DNA from: GN02-872 sp963518665
Lineage (GTDB): Bacteria > Patescibacteriota > Gracilibacteria > BD1-5 > UBA6164
DNA length: 64,000 nucleotides
Reading direction: 5' to 3'
Assembly (NCBI GenBank): GCA_963518665.1
Contig: CAUQKR010000001.1
Coordinates: forward strand, 10,559 to 74,558
Positions 1 to 9,361 of this stretch are shown in pieces. A program made the translations under genes and the position numbers. The notes beneath the pieces were generated by a model. It was not told the origin of the DNA and ran no database searches. It saw nothing but the letters and a program-made list of their open reading frames with translations. Each line of letters begins with the position of its first letter. The stretch's first letter is position 1.

Positions 1-550
1 CTTTTGTATTTTTAAAATCAGTTTTTTCTACTATTTTTACAAATTTTTCTGGATAAAGTTCATTTGATGGTTCAAATCATAAATCACGTGCCATTACAAT
101 ATTTTCTATAATTGTCAACCTTTTATCAAAAATATCTTCAGTTTCTTTATCTACAAAGAAAAAAATTTCATCTTTTGATTTTTCTGTCTTATATTTTTCA
201 AATTTATATCTTCATAAAATAATATGATTTAACAAAGTTTCAATATTTTGTGAAGAATTTGATAAAACTGTGATGTTTTTATCTAATCTATTCATTTCTT
301 TTCATAAAGTATAATCTAGATTTTTTGAATCATCTAAATTTAAAAATATATAAAGTTTAGAAAAATTTTTTAATCACATAAAATATTCAAAAAGTCAAGT
401 TTCTTTTTTTTCTATTTTTGATTTTAAATCACTTAAAATATTTTCACTTAAATCTAAAAAAGAAATTTTTTCTAAATCCTTTTCTTCTTCCAAAATAAAA
501 AATAAGTTAGAATTTTTTATTTTATCAAAATTTTTTACTTTTTTTATCAT
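1..550 (-). CDS. Leucyl aminopeptidase (M17), N-terminal part, cut by window edge
   Basis: The visible 183 residues start at ATG 550 and run off the left edge. Near the end they show ARDLGFEPSNELYPEKF, which matches the M17 junction motif (A-R-D-L, two residues, P-S-N, then L-x-P-E) just before the metallopeptidase domain. The Gly in it is encoded by UGA. The preceding 150 residues are a divergent N-terminal domain. M17 enzymes are cytosolic hexamers that remove N-terminal residues using two metal ions; the catalytic half lies outside the window. It is the last visible gene of a minus-strand operon, 10 nt after the preceding stop. The family call rests on one motif. Confidence 0.7.
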
Positions 551-560
551 ATTTACATAA

Positions 561-1241
561 TTAAAAAACTAAATTTAATTTCAAAAAATAGTATATTCTC
601 AAAATCAAAAAAAACAAAAGAAAAATCAAAATTGTATAAACAACCATTAAACAAGCTAAATTTTTATATTTTTGATAAAGTAAATAATTAAATCATAAAT
701 TAAAAACCAAAACTAAAACCAATAAAAAAGAATACTCAAAATTAAAAATATAATAAAGAGCTATAAAACTTGAAGCAAAATTTAAAAATAATGAAAAATA
801 TCTTAAATTTTCCCTTTGCTCTTTAAAATAAGCTAAATTTGAAAAAATATTAAAAGTTATATCTGAAAATACAAAAAAAATCAAAGAAAATAAAATAAAA
901 GTGTCATAAAATATTTTTCAAGATAATAAAGATACAAAAAATATTATATAAAATAAAATATAAAAAAATTTTGTATTTTTATTTAATTTTTCTATTAAAT
1001 AATCTGGCTTTAAATTTGGAGTAAAATACAAAATAAAAACTATTCAAAGCACAAAAAAAACTAAACTTTCTATAATTAAATTTCAGCTTAAAGATTGTAA
1101 AGTTATTTTTTTTAATTGATATCAAAAAAGATTTTCTCAAGAATTTATTTTATTAAAAACATAAAAAATACTTGAAAATAAAAAACATATAAAAAAAAGG
1201 AGTAATCTCATTTTAACAAAAGTTAAAAATTTATTACTCAT
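561..1241 (-). CDS. Unknown polytopic membrane protein (226 aa)
   Basis: I do not recognise a family. The protein is very rich in Phe, Leu and Ile and shows about six or seven hydrophobic segments, the first at residues 10-27 and the last close to the C terminus. It has few charged residues and no obvious catalytic motif. Its ATG lies inside the end of the upstream gene (19-nt overlap), so the two are probably translationally coupled and may act together. UGA supplies several Gly codons, so the standard code would break the frame. Confidence 0.6.
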
Positions 1242-2578
1242 AATATAACTATAAATCAAAAAAGTGCAAATTCTAAAACTAGAAAAAATAAATTTTTTGA
1301 TAAACTAAGTAAAATATAAATAAAAGATAAGTATATAAAAAATAATAATCAATTAAAATTTATTTCTAAGTTAAAACTAAATGAAAATAAAAAAATTAAA
1401 GAATAAATAAACATTATATAAAATAAATTCTTTCTTAAAAATTCTAAAGTTTGTGTAAAAAATCAGAAAAAACCAAAAATTCATTTTGAAATAAGTACAT
1501 AAGAAACAACTTTTCATTTTAATCTAGATTTTAAAAGGAAAATATTTTGTTTTAAAATACTTCTTTTCAAAAAAGTTAATTCTCTTAAATCAGAATCAGA
1601 TAAAATTTTAAATAAATTTTTTAATATAAATATATTATTTTCTACTAGTTTTTCTTCATATTTACTTAAAATAACTTTTGTTCTGTTATAAGTATGGCTT
1701 TCTTTATCTATAACTTCAACATTTTCTTTATTTTCTTCTTCTTTTTTTTCAAAAAATGTTTTTAAATAATCTATAAATTGCTTAAATTGATATCAAAGAT
1801 CTCTATCTTTTTCTATAAATCTATCTTTTGAACCTAATTCTTTTAACAATTTATTTGTTTCTTTTAATAATTCTCTATTTTGTTCATCTTTTGTATCTTC
1901 TAGTTGAGATAATTCTATTTTTCAAATTTTTTGAAGTGCAACTTCTCAAATTTCTTTCAATTTTGAAATATTTGTAGATTTTTTTAATTTTATTATAGAA
2001 TTATAAATTGCTTCAAATTTTATTTTTTGTTCTTGAGTAAGTTTTACTGCACTATTTCATAAAATCATTGATTCTAATTTTTTTAAAACATGAACTATAA
2101 GTTTATTTGTATCTTCTAACTCTTTTTTTAAATAAAATTGGTTTAGATTCAAAGCTTCTCATTTTTCTTTTTTTATTTTTTCTCTAAGTTCATCTAATTT
2201 ATCTTGTCTCTTTCATTTCTGTAAAAAAGCATATTCTTCCTTCAATTCTTTCAAAATTTTTTCTTTTTTTTCTATAGGTAAATCTTTATCTTTTTCATTA
2301 TAAATAGAAAAAACATCATATTCCAGATTTCTTACAAGATTTACATAAACCTTAAAAATATCATCTCAAGCTATTTTTCAATGTTTTATTTGTCAGTTTT
2401 TATAAGCTTCAAAAATAAAAATATTTCAAACTGACTCAACTGCACTAATTTCTTCAACACCTAAAACAGAGTATCACTCTTGGTGAACTCTATCTCTAGC
2501 CACTGCTTCGTTTTCTGCTTTAAAAATAATTGTATATCTTTTATTTTCTTTAGATACGGAAATTTTAAAATTAGGCAT
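1223..2578 (-). CDS. Unknown coiled-coil and membrane protein (451 aa)
   Basis: Residues 1-105 hold two consecutive stretches of the form 'aromatic-rich strand, E/D-x-A helix, G-Y-x-V-x-x-I'. They loosely resemble the short N-terminal domains of PilC/GspF inner-membrane proteins (first copy ends EGYSVLGVEEI). Residues 110-330 are charged and predicted to be coiled coil. The last 120 residues contain about four hydrophobic segments. No catalytic motif is visible. The stop overlaps the start of the next membrane gene by 19 nt. The PilC-like resemblance is my inference from pattern only; the function is unknown. Confidence 0.6.
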
Positions 2579-2602
2579 TTTTATAAAATAAATATTAAAT
2601 TT

Positions 2603-2878
2603 TTACTTTAAAATAAAGTTTTTTATAGCATCAAAATCATAACTAAATCAAGTTTTTGTTTTTCATTTTAAAAAAGCATCTTTCAAAATTTCTTCTACTT
2701 TTTTAATTAAAACTTCAGTTTGGATTTCTAAATTTTTTTGTTTATCTAAATTTTCTGGATTTAAAATATTTTCTATATTTTTTATATTTTCTATTTCAGA
2801 AGATAAATTTTCTTTCGTTTCATTTTTTACTTCTAAAATATTTTTAGAATCTTCATATTTTTTTTGATTTTCAATCAT
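2603..2878 (-). CDS. Small acidic helical protein (91 aa), unknown
   Basis: The frame runs from ATG 2878 to TAA at 2603 and needs two UGA-Gly codons close to the C terminus (the piece GKTKTGFSYDF). It is mostly Lys, Glu, Asn and Leu and looks like a continuous amphipathic helix, without a membrane segment or signal peptide. It starts 3 nt after the stop of the upstream small gene, so it belongs to the same operon. No family recognised. Confidence 0.55.
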
Positions 2879-2881
2879 ATT

Positions 2882-3160
2882 TTATAATTTATTTATTAAA
2901 AAACTAAAAGAATTTAACTCTTCTTTTTTTTCTTCAGCTTCTTTAATTTTTAATCAATTTATAATAGAAAAATTACTTTTTTGAACATCTTCTAATTCTT
3001 TTAGTTCTAAATTTTTTATAAAATTAGATAATTCATTATAAATTTTATCTATTCAATTTTCATCTAAAATATCAAGAGCTTGTATATAAAGAGATTTTTG
3101 TCATTCTGGAATTTTTAAATTTATAAACATAATATTTATAAGTTTTATTTTATCATCCAT
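2882..3160 (-). CDS. Small helical protein (92 aa), unknown, first gene of operon
   Basis: First gene of the minus-strand operon that leads to the aminopeptidase. It is 92 residues, starts MDDKIKLINIMFINL, contains three UGA-Gly codons and is otherwise helical and charged. No signal peptide, no membrane segment, no motif that I know. The 375 bases upstream are shared with the divergent protease gene and hold its promoter. Confidence 0.55.
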
Positions 3161-3395
3161 TCTCTTTTTTCTTTTTAAAAATTCAAAAATCATTTTTTTC
3201 TTTTATATATTATTTTTTTAATTTTATCATATATTTATATTTTTTTCAAATTTTAACATTTACTTTCTTATATATTTATTTTTATATTTATTTATATATA
3301 GTATTATTAATAATTCTTTATGTTAAATTGTTAATTTATTTATTTAAAGCTATTTTAGAAAATATTTTTTAACATTGAGAAAATATTATACATTA

Positions 3396-3423
3396 TAGAC
3401 ATTTTAAAATAGACATTTTAAAA
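3396..3423 (+). repeat. Tandem 14-bp repeat in divergent promoter region
   Basis: TAGACATTTTAAAA occurs twice head to tail, about 40 bp upstream of the candidate -35 box of the protease gene. TAGAC also appears, as inverted half-sites, in front of the MerR-like gene at 6171. It could be a regulator binding site, but in sequence this AT-rich a short repeat may be chance. Confidence 0.4.
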
Positions 3424-3460
3424 GATTAAACATTTTTTTAACAAAATATAAAAAATAATA

Positions 3461-3492
3461 TTGACTTGTTTTTTTTTTCAAAAGTATATAAT
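3461..3492 (+). promoter_or_regulatory. Candidate sigma70-type promoter for protease-glyA
   Basis: TTGACT at 3461-3466 is followed by TATATAAT at 3485-3492 (about 18 bp to TATATA), roughly 45 bp ahead of the ATG at 3537. The rest of 3161-3536 is A/T-rich spacer between two divergent operons, with no frame that I can support. Confidence 0.5.
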
Positions 3493-3536
3493 ATAAAATA
3501 TAAAAAAGGATAAAAATATTTTTTAACTATTTTGGA

Positions 3537-4796
3537 ATGAGTTTTAGACAAGAAAAGATTTTTTTAACAAATATTTTAATTTTTTTAACATTTTTTTTAC
3601 TAGGTATATGATTTTACCATTATTTATTGCTACCTGTAGTACAAACTGAGATGTTAAAAAGTTCTAAAAATATTGAGAATATCAAAGATTCTAATTTAAA
3701 TCTAGACAAATATTTTTCTGTATATAAATTATTGAAAGAAAAATATTATGATATAGATAATATAAAAACAAAAGATTTAGAAGAATCTTCTATAAAATGA
3801 TTAGTTTCTTGATTGAATGATCCTTATACTGAATATTTTAACAAAAAAGAAAATGATGATTTTATGACTTCTTTGAATGGAGATTTTGAATGAATTTGAG
3901 CAGTTTTAGAAAAAAATGAACTTTGAGTAAAAATTATGTCAGTTTTAGATAATTCTCCAGCAAAAACTTGAGATTTAAGAGCAAATGATATAATAACAGA
4001 AGTTAATTGAACTAATATAGCAAATATGTCGACAAAAGAGGTTATTTCACTCATAAAATGACCAGCTTGAAAAGAAGTTAACTTGACAATAAAAAGAGAT
4101 GAAAAATTTTTAGAAAAAAAATTATTTACAGCTCCTATTGTTATTCCTTCTGTTTCATCTAAAGATTTAGATAAAAATACAGCTTATATTTCTATTTCTA
4201 CTTTTTGAGATAAAACTTGAATAGATTTTAAAAAAGAATTAGAAAAATATAAAAATAAAAAATGAATAATTCTTGATTTTAGACAAAATTGAGGTTGATA
4301 TTTAAATGTTGCTGTTGATATTTTAAGCAATTTTATAAAGGAAAAAGAAGTCGTTGCTATAACTAAATATAAAGATTGAACAGAAGAAAAATTTTATAGT
4401 GATGGAAAAACTTATGATTTATTTAATTGAAAAATAGTTTTACTTGCTGATTCTTGATCTGCTTCAGCTTCTGAGATAACAATTTGAGCTTTAAAAGATT
4501 ATCAAAAAGCAATAATTGTTTGAGAGAGAACTTATTGAAAAGGTTCAGTTCAAGATCCTATTTCTTTAGCTGATTGAAGTATGGTAAAAATAACGACAGC
4601 AAAATGGTTCACACCAAAAGATAAAAATATTGATAAAGAGTGAATTTATCCAGATATAGAAGTTAAAATACAAAATGAAGATATAGAAAAAAAATATGAT
4701 AGACAATTAGAAGAAGCAAAAAAGGTACTTAATTATTTTATAAATTGAACTTCTTTGCAATTAACTATAGATAAATATAATTTAGAAAAAAAATAA
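3537..4796 (+). CDS. C-terminal processing peptidase, S41 family (CtpA-like)
   Basis: 419-residue serine protease anchored by one N-terminal membrane segment (about residues 10-32), so it acts outside the membrane on exported proteins. A PDZ domain follows at about residues 110-200, then the S41 catalytic core. The Ser motif ADSGSASASEI lies around residue 307, its first Gly encoded by UGA, and the catalytic Lys is in GERTYGKGSVQ about 28 residues later. Length is normal for CtpA. It heads a plus-strand transcript, with glyA 24 nt downstream. Likely roles are trimming or turning over surface and periplasmic-side proteins; the actual substrate is unknown. Confidence 0.9.
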
Positions 4797-4820
4797 TTTA
4801 TTATTTAACTTTTTATTATC

Positions 4821-6056
4821 ATGCTAAAAAATATAGATATTGAAATTTTTGATTTAATAAATAAAGAAAGAGATAGACAAGAAAATGAACTAGAACTTAT
4901 AGCTTCAGAAAATTATGCATCTCTTGATGTTTTAGAGGCTGCTTGAAGTATTTTATCAAATAAATATAGTGAATGATATCCTTGAAAAAGATACTATGCT
5001 TGACAAGAAAATATAGATAAAATAGAGAATTTAGCTATATCTAGAGCCAAAGAACTTTTTTGAGCTGAATATGTAAATGTTCAACCTTTATCTTGAAGTC
5101 CAGCAAATTTAGCTGTTTATTTAGCTGTTTTAAATCCTGGAGATACAGTTTTATGATTGAGTCTTGATCAAGGTTGACATTTAAGTCATTGACATTCTAT
5201 GAATTTTTCTTGAAAACTTTATAATATAGTTCCTTATTTTTTGGATAAAGAAACAGAGCTTATAAATATGGATGAAGTTGAAAGATTAGCTTTAAAATAT
5301 AAACCAAAAATGATTTTAGCTTGATTTTCAGCTTATTCTAGAAATCTTGATTGGAAAAGATTTAGAGAAATAGCTGATAAGGTTTGAGCTATTTTGATGG
5401 CTGATATTGCTCATATTGCTTGACTTGTAGCTTGATGAGTTTTGGAAAATCCAGTTCCTTATTGTGATATAGTTACTACAACTACACATAAAACTTTAAG
5501 ATGACCAAGATGAGCTATAATTATGTCAAAAGAAAAATTTTCCTCAGATATAGCAAAGGCTGTTTTTCCATGAGTTCAATGATGACCACATGAAAATTTA
5601 ATTGCAGCAAAAGCTGTTGCTTTTAAGGAAGCTTTAAGTCAAGAATTTAAAGATTATGCAAAACAAGTTATTTTAAATGCTAAATATTTAGCTTTAGAAT
5701 TAGAAAAAAATTGATTTAGAATAGTTTCAAATTGAACTGATAACCATTTGATTTTGATAGATGTTTTTTCTAGTTTTTGAGTTACTTGAAAAGAAGCTGA
5801 AGTAGCTTTGGAAAAAGTATGACTTTCTACAAATAAAAATATGGTTCCATATGACACAAGAAAACCTCTTGACCCAAGTTGAATAAGAATTTGAACTCCA
5901 GCTGCAACTACTAGATGAATGAAAGAAAATGAAATGAAAGAAATTGCTAGAATTTTTACTGAATCAATAAAAAATCATAAAAATGAAGAAATTTTAAAAA
6001 AATTAAGGTTAGAAGTAATTGAAATTTGTGAAAAATTTCCTATTTATAATAAATAA
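4821..6056 (+). CDS. glyA: Serine hydroxymethyltransferase
   Basis: PLP enzyme that converts serine and tetrahydrofolate to glycine and 5,10-methylene-THF in the cytosol. The 411-residue length is typical. Visible motifs are ELIASENYAS near the N terminus, the PLP-lysine motif THKTLRGPRG with Lys224, and RIGTPAATTRG in the C-terminal part. UGA codes many Gly, including the conserved ones in GPRG and FPGVQGGPH. It is directly downstream of the protease gene and probably co-transcribed. In a reduced CPR genome it is one of the few routes to one-carbon units. Confidence 0.97.
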
Positions 6057-6066
6057 AAATAAATTA

Positions 6067-6168
6067 GACATTATTTTTATAAAAATGTCAATCATAAATG
6101 ATTAAAAAAACTTGATTATTTAGATAAAAAGAATATATTATAGACAAATAAATTTTTAAAATAGTCTA
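6067..6168 (+). promoter_or_regulatory. Inverted repeats upstream of MerR-like gene
   Basis: Two dyads lie between glyA and the regulator gene. GACATT at 6067 pairs with AATGTC ending at 6089, and TAGAC at 6141 pairs with GTCTA ending at 6168, just before the ATG at 6171. Their shared half-site TAGACA also occurs in the tandem repeat at 3396. Autoregulation is possible but is inferred only from position. Confidence 0.35.
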
Positions 6169-6170
6169 AT

Positions 6171-6770
6171 ATGTACAATTATACAAGACAAGATGTCGCA
6201 GATATGCTTTGAATATCAACTAGAAGTGTTGATAGATACATAAAATCAGGTAAACTTAGATCAAAAAAAGATTGAAAAATTGTCTATGTTAATGATGCTG
6301 ATGTAGAAAATCTTTCATGAACTTGATCTTCAAAACAAGAAATAATTGAAAAAACAGATTATGAAGAAACTAAAAAAAGTCAAGATTATAAAGTTGTTAC
6401 TCCAGTTGAAACAAAAGAAATAGAAGTTAAATCAAATTTTAAAAATTATGCTTTGGATAAAGTTTATGATGATTTGAGAGCTGAAGTAAAGAAAAAAGAT
6501 GAAATTATTCAAGATTTATCTATAAAACTTTGAAGGGCTGATGAAATAATTAGAAATTCTGTTTCTATGATAGATTTCAAGAGATCTCAAATGCTTTTAG
6601 AAGACTCAAAAACTTATATGTGAAGTGAAATAAATGATTTGAAATCAAAAAATTCAAGTCTTGAAGAAAAAGTAAAAAATAATAATATTACAATAATTAT
6701 TTTAGCTGTATTTTTGATTATTTTGCTTTCAATTGCTTGAGTTTTATGGTTTATGAATATTTGAAAATAA
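6171..6770 (+). CDS. Membrane-anchored MerR/excisionase-type HTH protein
   Basis: 199 residues. Residues 1-45 form a helix-turn-helix of the MerR/excisionase type (YTRQDVADMLGISTRSVDRY then a wing with GKLRSKK). Residues 70-165 are charged and coiled coil. Residues 173-195 are a single hydrophobic segment near the C terminus. A DNA-binding head tied to the membrane by a C-terminal anchor suggests a transmembrane regulator or a DNA-tethering factor; which is not evident. It is followed at once by a terminator and tRNA-Arg. Confidence 0.75.
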
Positions 6771-6771
6771 T

Positions 6772-6804
6772 AAAAAAATCTTGAAAAATTTTTCAAGATT
6801 TTTT
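6772..6804 (+). terminator. Intrinsic terminator
   Basis: AAAATCTTGAAAAA is followed by its complement and a T run. It ends at the base before the tRNA-Arg gene, so the tRNA must start from its own promoter, from read-through, or by processing. Confidence 0.8.
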
Positions 6805-6879
6805 GTTCTCATAGTTCAATGGATAGAATAATCCCCTCCTAAGGGATAGATACAGGTTCGATTCCTGTTGGGAATACCA
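6805..6879 (+). tRNA. tRNA-Arg (anticodon CCU)
   Basis: 75-nt cloverleaf with a 7-bp acceptor (G-U first pair and one internal T-G wobble), anticodon stem ATCCC/GGGAT, loop CTCCTAA giving CCU, a T-arm with TTCGATT, discriminator A and encoded CCA. It reads AGG, which in this window sits at Arg positions (for example in PilB), so AGG keeps its standard meaning. Confidence 0.93.
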
Positions 6880-6892
6880 TAAATTGAAAAAT

Positions 6893-6918
6893 AAAAAAGC
6901 TTATTAAAAGCTTTTTTT
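6893..6918 (+). terminator. Intrinsic terminator after tRNA-Arg
   Basis: AAAAAAGCTT, a 4-nt loop, then AAAGCTTTTTTT. Confidence 0.75.
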
Positions 6919-6981
6919 ATTTTGTTTTACAAAAAGTAAATTTTAAATATAATTATAAAAATATTTTTTAAAATAATAATT

Positions 6982-7911
6982 ATGGAAATTTTAAAAAAAG
7001 AAATGGATATAACAAATTTTTCAAATTTTAAAACTAAAGCAAAAACAAAATATTTTTTTGAAATAAATAAAGAAGAAGATTTAAAGGATTTAATAGAAGT
7101 GATAAAATTTTCAAAAGAAAATAATTTAAAGACACTTTTTATTTGAGCTTGAACAAATTTATTGTTTGCTTTTGATTATTTTGAATGAATAATTATAAAA
7201 AATAATTTAAAATGATTTTTTTATGATGAAAATACAAGAATTTTGGAAACATTTACAAGTGAATATATATCAGATATAGCAAAATTTTTGGAATATGAAA
7301 AAAATCAAGATTTATGGCATAGATTTATCTGACTTCCATGAAGTGTTTGATGAGCAGTTTTTTGAAATGCTTGATGTTTTTGACTTGAAACAGAAAGTAA
7401 TTTATTTAGTGTTGAAGCTTTAAATTTAGAGACTTGACAAATGGAAATTTTTAGTAAAATTAATTGTAATTTTTCTTATAGAAATTCTATTTTTAAAGAA
7501 AATATGTGAAAATATTTTATTTTTAAAGTAAAATTTGACTTAAGTCAAAAAATAGAAAAATATTCTTCAGATGTAGATAATATATTTTTTAGAGAAAATA
7601 AACAACCAAAATGAAATTCTTGTTGAAGTTTTTTTAAAAATCCTAAAGTTGATTTGCAAGAATTTCTAGAAAAAAATAAAATGTCAAGTGATATAAAAAA
7701 TATTTCAGCATGATTTTTGATAGAAAAATCTTGATTAAAATGATATAAATTAAATACAGCTTATTTTTCAGATTTGCACTCAAATTTTTTGATGTCAACT
7801 TGAAATTGAGATTATAAAGATTTATTAGATTTGATAGATTTAGCTAAAAATAAAGTAAAGGAAAATTTTTGAATAGATTTAGAAGTAGAAGTTAGAATAA
7901 TATATAACTAA
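6982..7911 (+). CDS. murB: UDP-N-acetylenolpyruvoylglucosamine reductase
   Basis: Flavoenzyme that reduces UDP-GlcNAc-enolpyruvate to UDP-MurNAc in peptidoglycan synthesis. 309 residues. FAD-binding motifs are IGAGTNLLF near residue 55 and GLPGSVGGAVFGNAGCFG near 122. The catalytic Ser region is GNSCGSFFKNP, and SAGFLIEKSGLKGY fits the type II enzymes. Most of these Gly are UGA. The gene sits 4 nt ahead of the pseudouridine synthase gene and is presumably co-transcribed with it. It shows that the organism builds its own wall precursors. Confidence 0.95.
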
Positions 7912-7915
7912 AATT

Positions 7916-8626
7916 ATGGAAAGAGTAAGATTACAAAAATATTTAAGTCAAGCTTGAATTTGTAGTAGAAGAAAAGCTGAAGAATATATAGAAAAATGAC
8001 TTATAAAAGTTAATTGAGAAATAGCAAAAATTTGACAATCTATTATTGTATGAGTTGATAAAGTTGAACTTTTAGAAGAAATAGTAAAAGAACAAAAGAA
8101 AATGCTTTATTATAAACTTAATAAACCTAGATGAATAGTTACAACTTGTGCACAAAATGGAGAAAAAAATATTATAGATATTATTGATATAAAAGAAAGA
8201 GTTTTTCCTATTTGAAGACTTGATAAAGATACAACTTGACTTATTTTATTGACAAATGATTGAAGGCTTGCAAACTTTTTGATGCATCCAAGATATGAAC
8301 ATGAAAAACAATATATAGTTGAAGTTTTTTGAGCTATAACAGATGAAGCTTTACAAAAAATGTCAAATTGATTATTTATTTTGTGAAGTTATACAAAAAA
8401 AGCTAAAATAGAAAGAATTTCTTCGGGAAAATTTTTTATAACTATTACAGAGTGAAGAAATAGGCAGATAAGAAGAATGGTTGAAAAAGTTTGATTTCAA
8501 GTAAAAAAATTAAAAAGAATAAGAATAGAAAATATAGAACTTTGAGATTTGAAAATTTGAGAATATAAACATTTAACAGAAAAAGAAATAAACAATTTAT
8601 TTACAAAATTGTGAATAAAAAGATAA
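7916..8626 (+). CDS. rRNA pseudouridine synthase, RsuA/RluB family
   Basis: 236 residues. An S4 RNA-binding domain (RLQKYLSQAGICSRRKAEE) at residues 4-60 precedes the RsuA-type catalytic domain with GRLDKDTTGLILLTNDG, where the Asp is the nucleophile. The C-terminal part has the family stretch EGRNRQIRRM. It modifies uridine in 16S or 23S rRNA; which position cannot be told from sequence alone. A hairpin terminator follows immediately. Confidence 0.92.
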
Positions 8627-8627
8627 A

Positions 8628-8652
8628 AAAGAAGACTTAGTCTTCTTTTAAA
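8628..8652. terminator. Bidirectional terminator between convergent genes
   Basis: AAAGAAGACT directly joined to AGTCTTCTTT. The last codons and the stop of the minus-strand gene (8637-8649) lie inside this stem, so it serves both genes. Confidence 0.75.
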
Positions 8653-9287
8653 TTTTCTAAAACTATAATAATTGCTTTTTTAAAATCTAAGATTAAATCT
8701 TTAAAATTTGATTTTATTTCTTCTTCTGTATAAAAATTAGAGTTTTCAAAATCTCTTAGTAAAATAGCTTTTTCTTTTAGTTTTTCTATATTTGATTTTA
8801 AAATAGATTCTTTTAAATTAAGAATTTTTTTATTTAAACGAGTTGAATTTATATTATTTATTATTATTATAACTTCATTAAAAAATTTTCTTCATAATTT
8901 ATTATAAGGTTGTTGAAAAGTTCTTGTTTCATTAAATCTTTTTTCTCTCCAAACTTTTAAAGTTTCTTTTATTTCATTATTTATATTTTTTAAACTTTTA
9001 TTTAAGTGTTTTATAACTTTTTCTTTATCTTCAGAATTTAGATTTGATTTTTTTACTTTTTTTATTCAATCAATTAATTCATTTAAATAATCTATTATTT
9101 TATTTAATTTTTCTTCTTTTATTTGATATTTTCTCATAATATTCCTTAGATTTCTTTTTAGGTTTTTTATAGAAACTTCTATTAATTCTATTTGTTCTCA
9201 TTCATTCTCAGCATAAACTAAAGAATAGTTTGTATAAATATTAAAAAAACTTAAAAATAATAATAAGAAAGTTAATATTTTTTTCAT
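8637..9287 (-). CDS. Secreted helical protein (216 aa), unknown
   Basis: An N-terminal signal peptide (MKKILTFLLLFLSFF, cleavage plausible after VYA near residue 26) is followed by about 190 residues of Lys/Glu/Asn/Ile-rich, probably helical sequence with three or four heptad-like blocks. No Cys and no catalytic motif. It is likely exported and structural or adhesive, but I do not recognise a family. It is a single gene, convergent with the pseudouridine synthase and divergent from the exonuclease-helicase. Confidence 0.6.
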
Positions 9288-9361
9288 TTTAATTTTGTTT
9301 ATTTTTATATTTTAAGTATTATATCATTATAAATTTTATTTTCAAGAAATTTTTAAAAATT

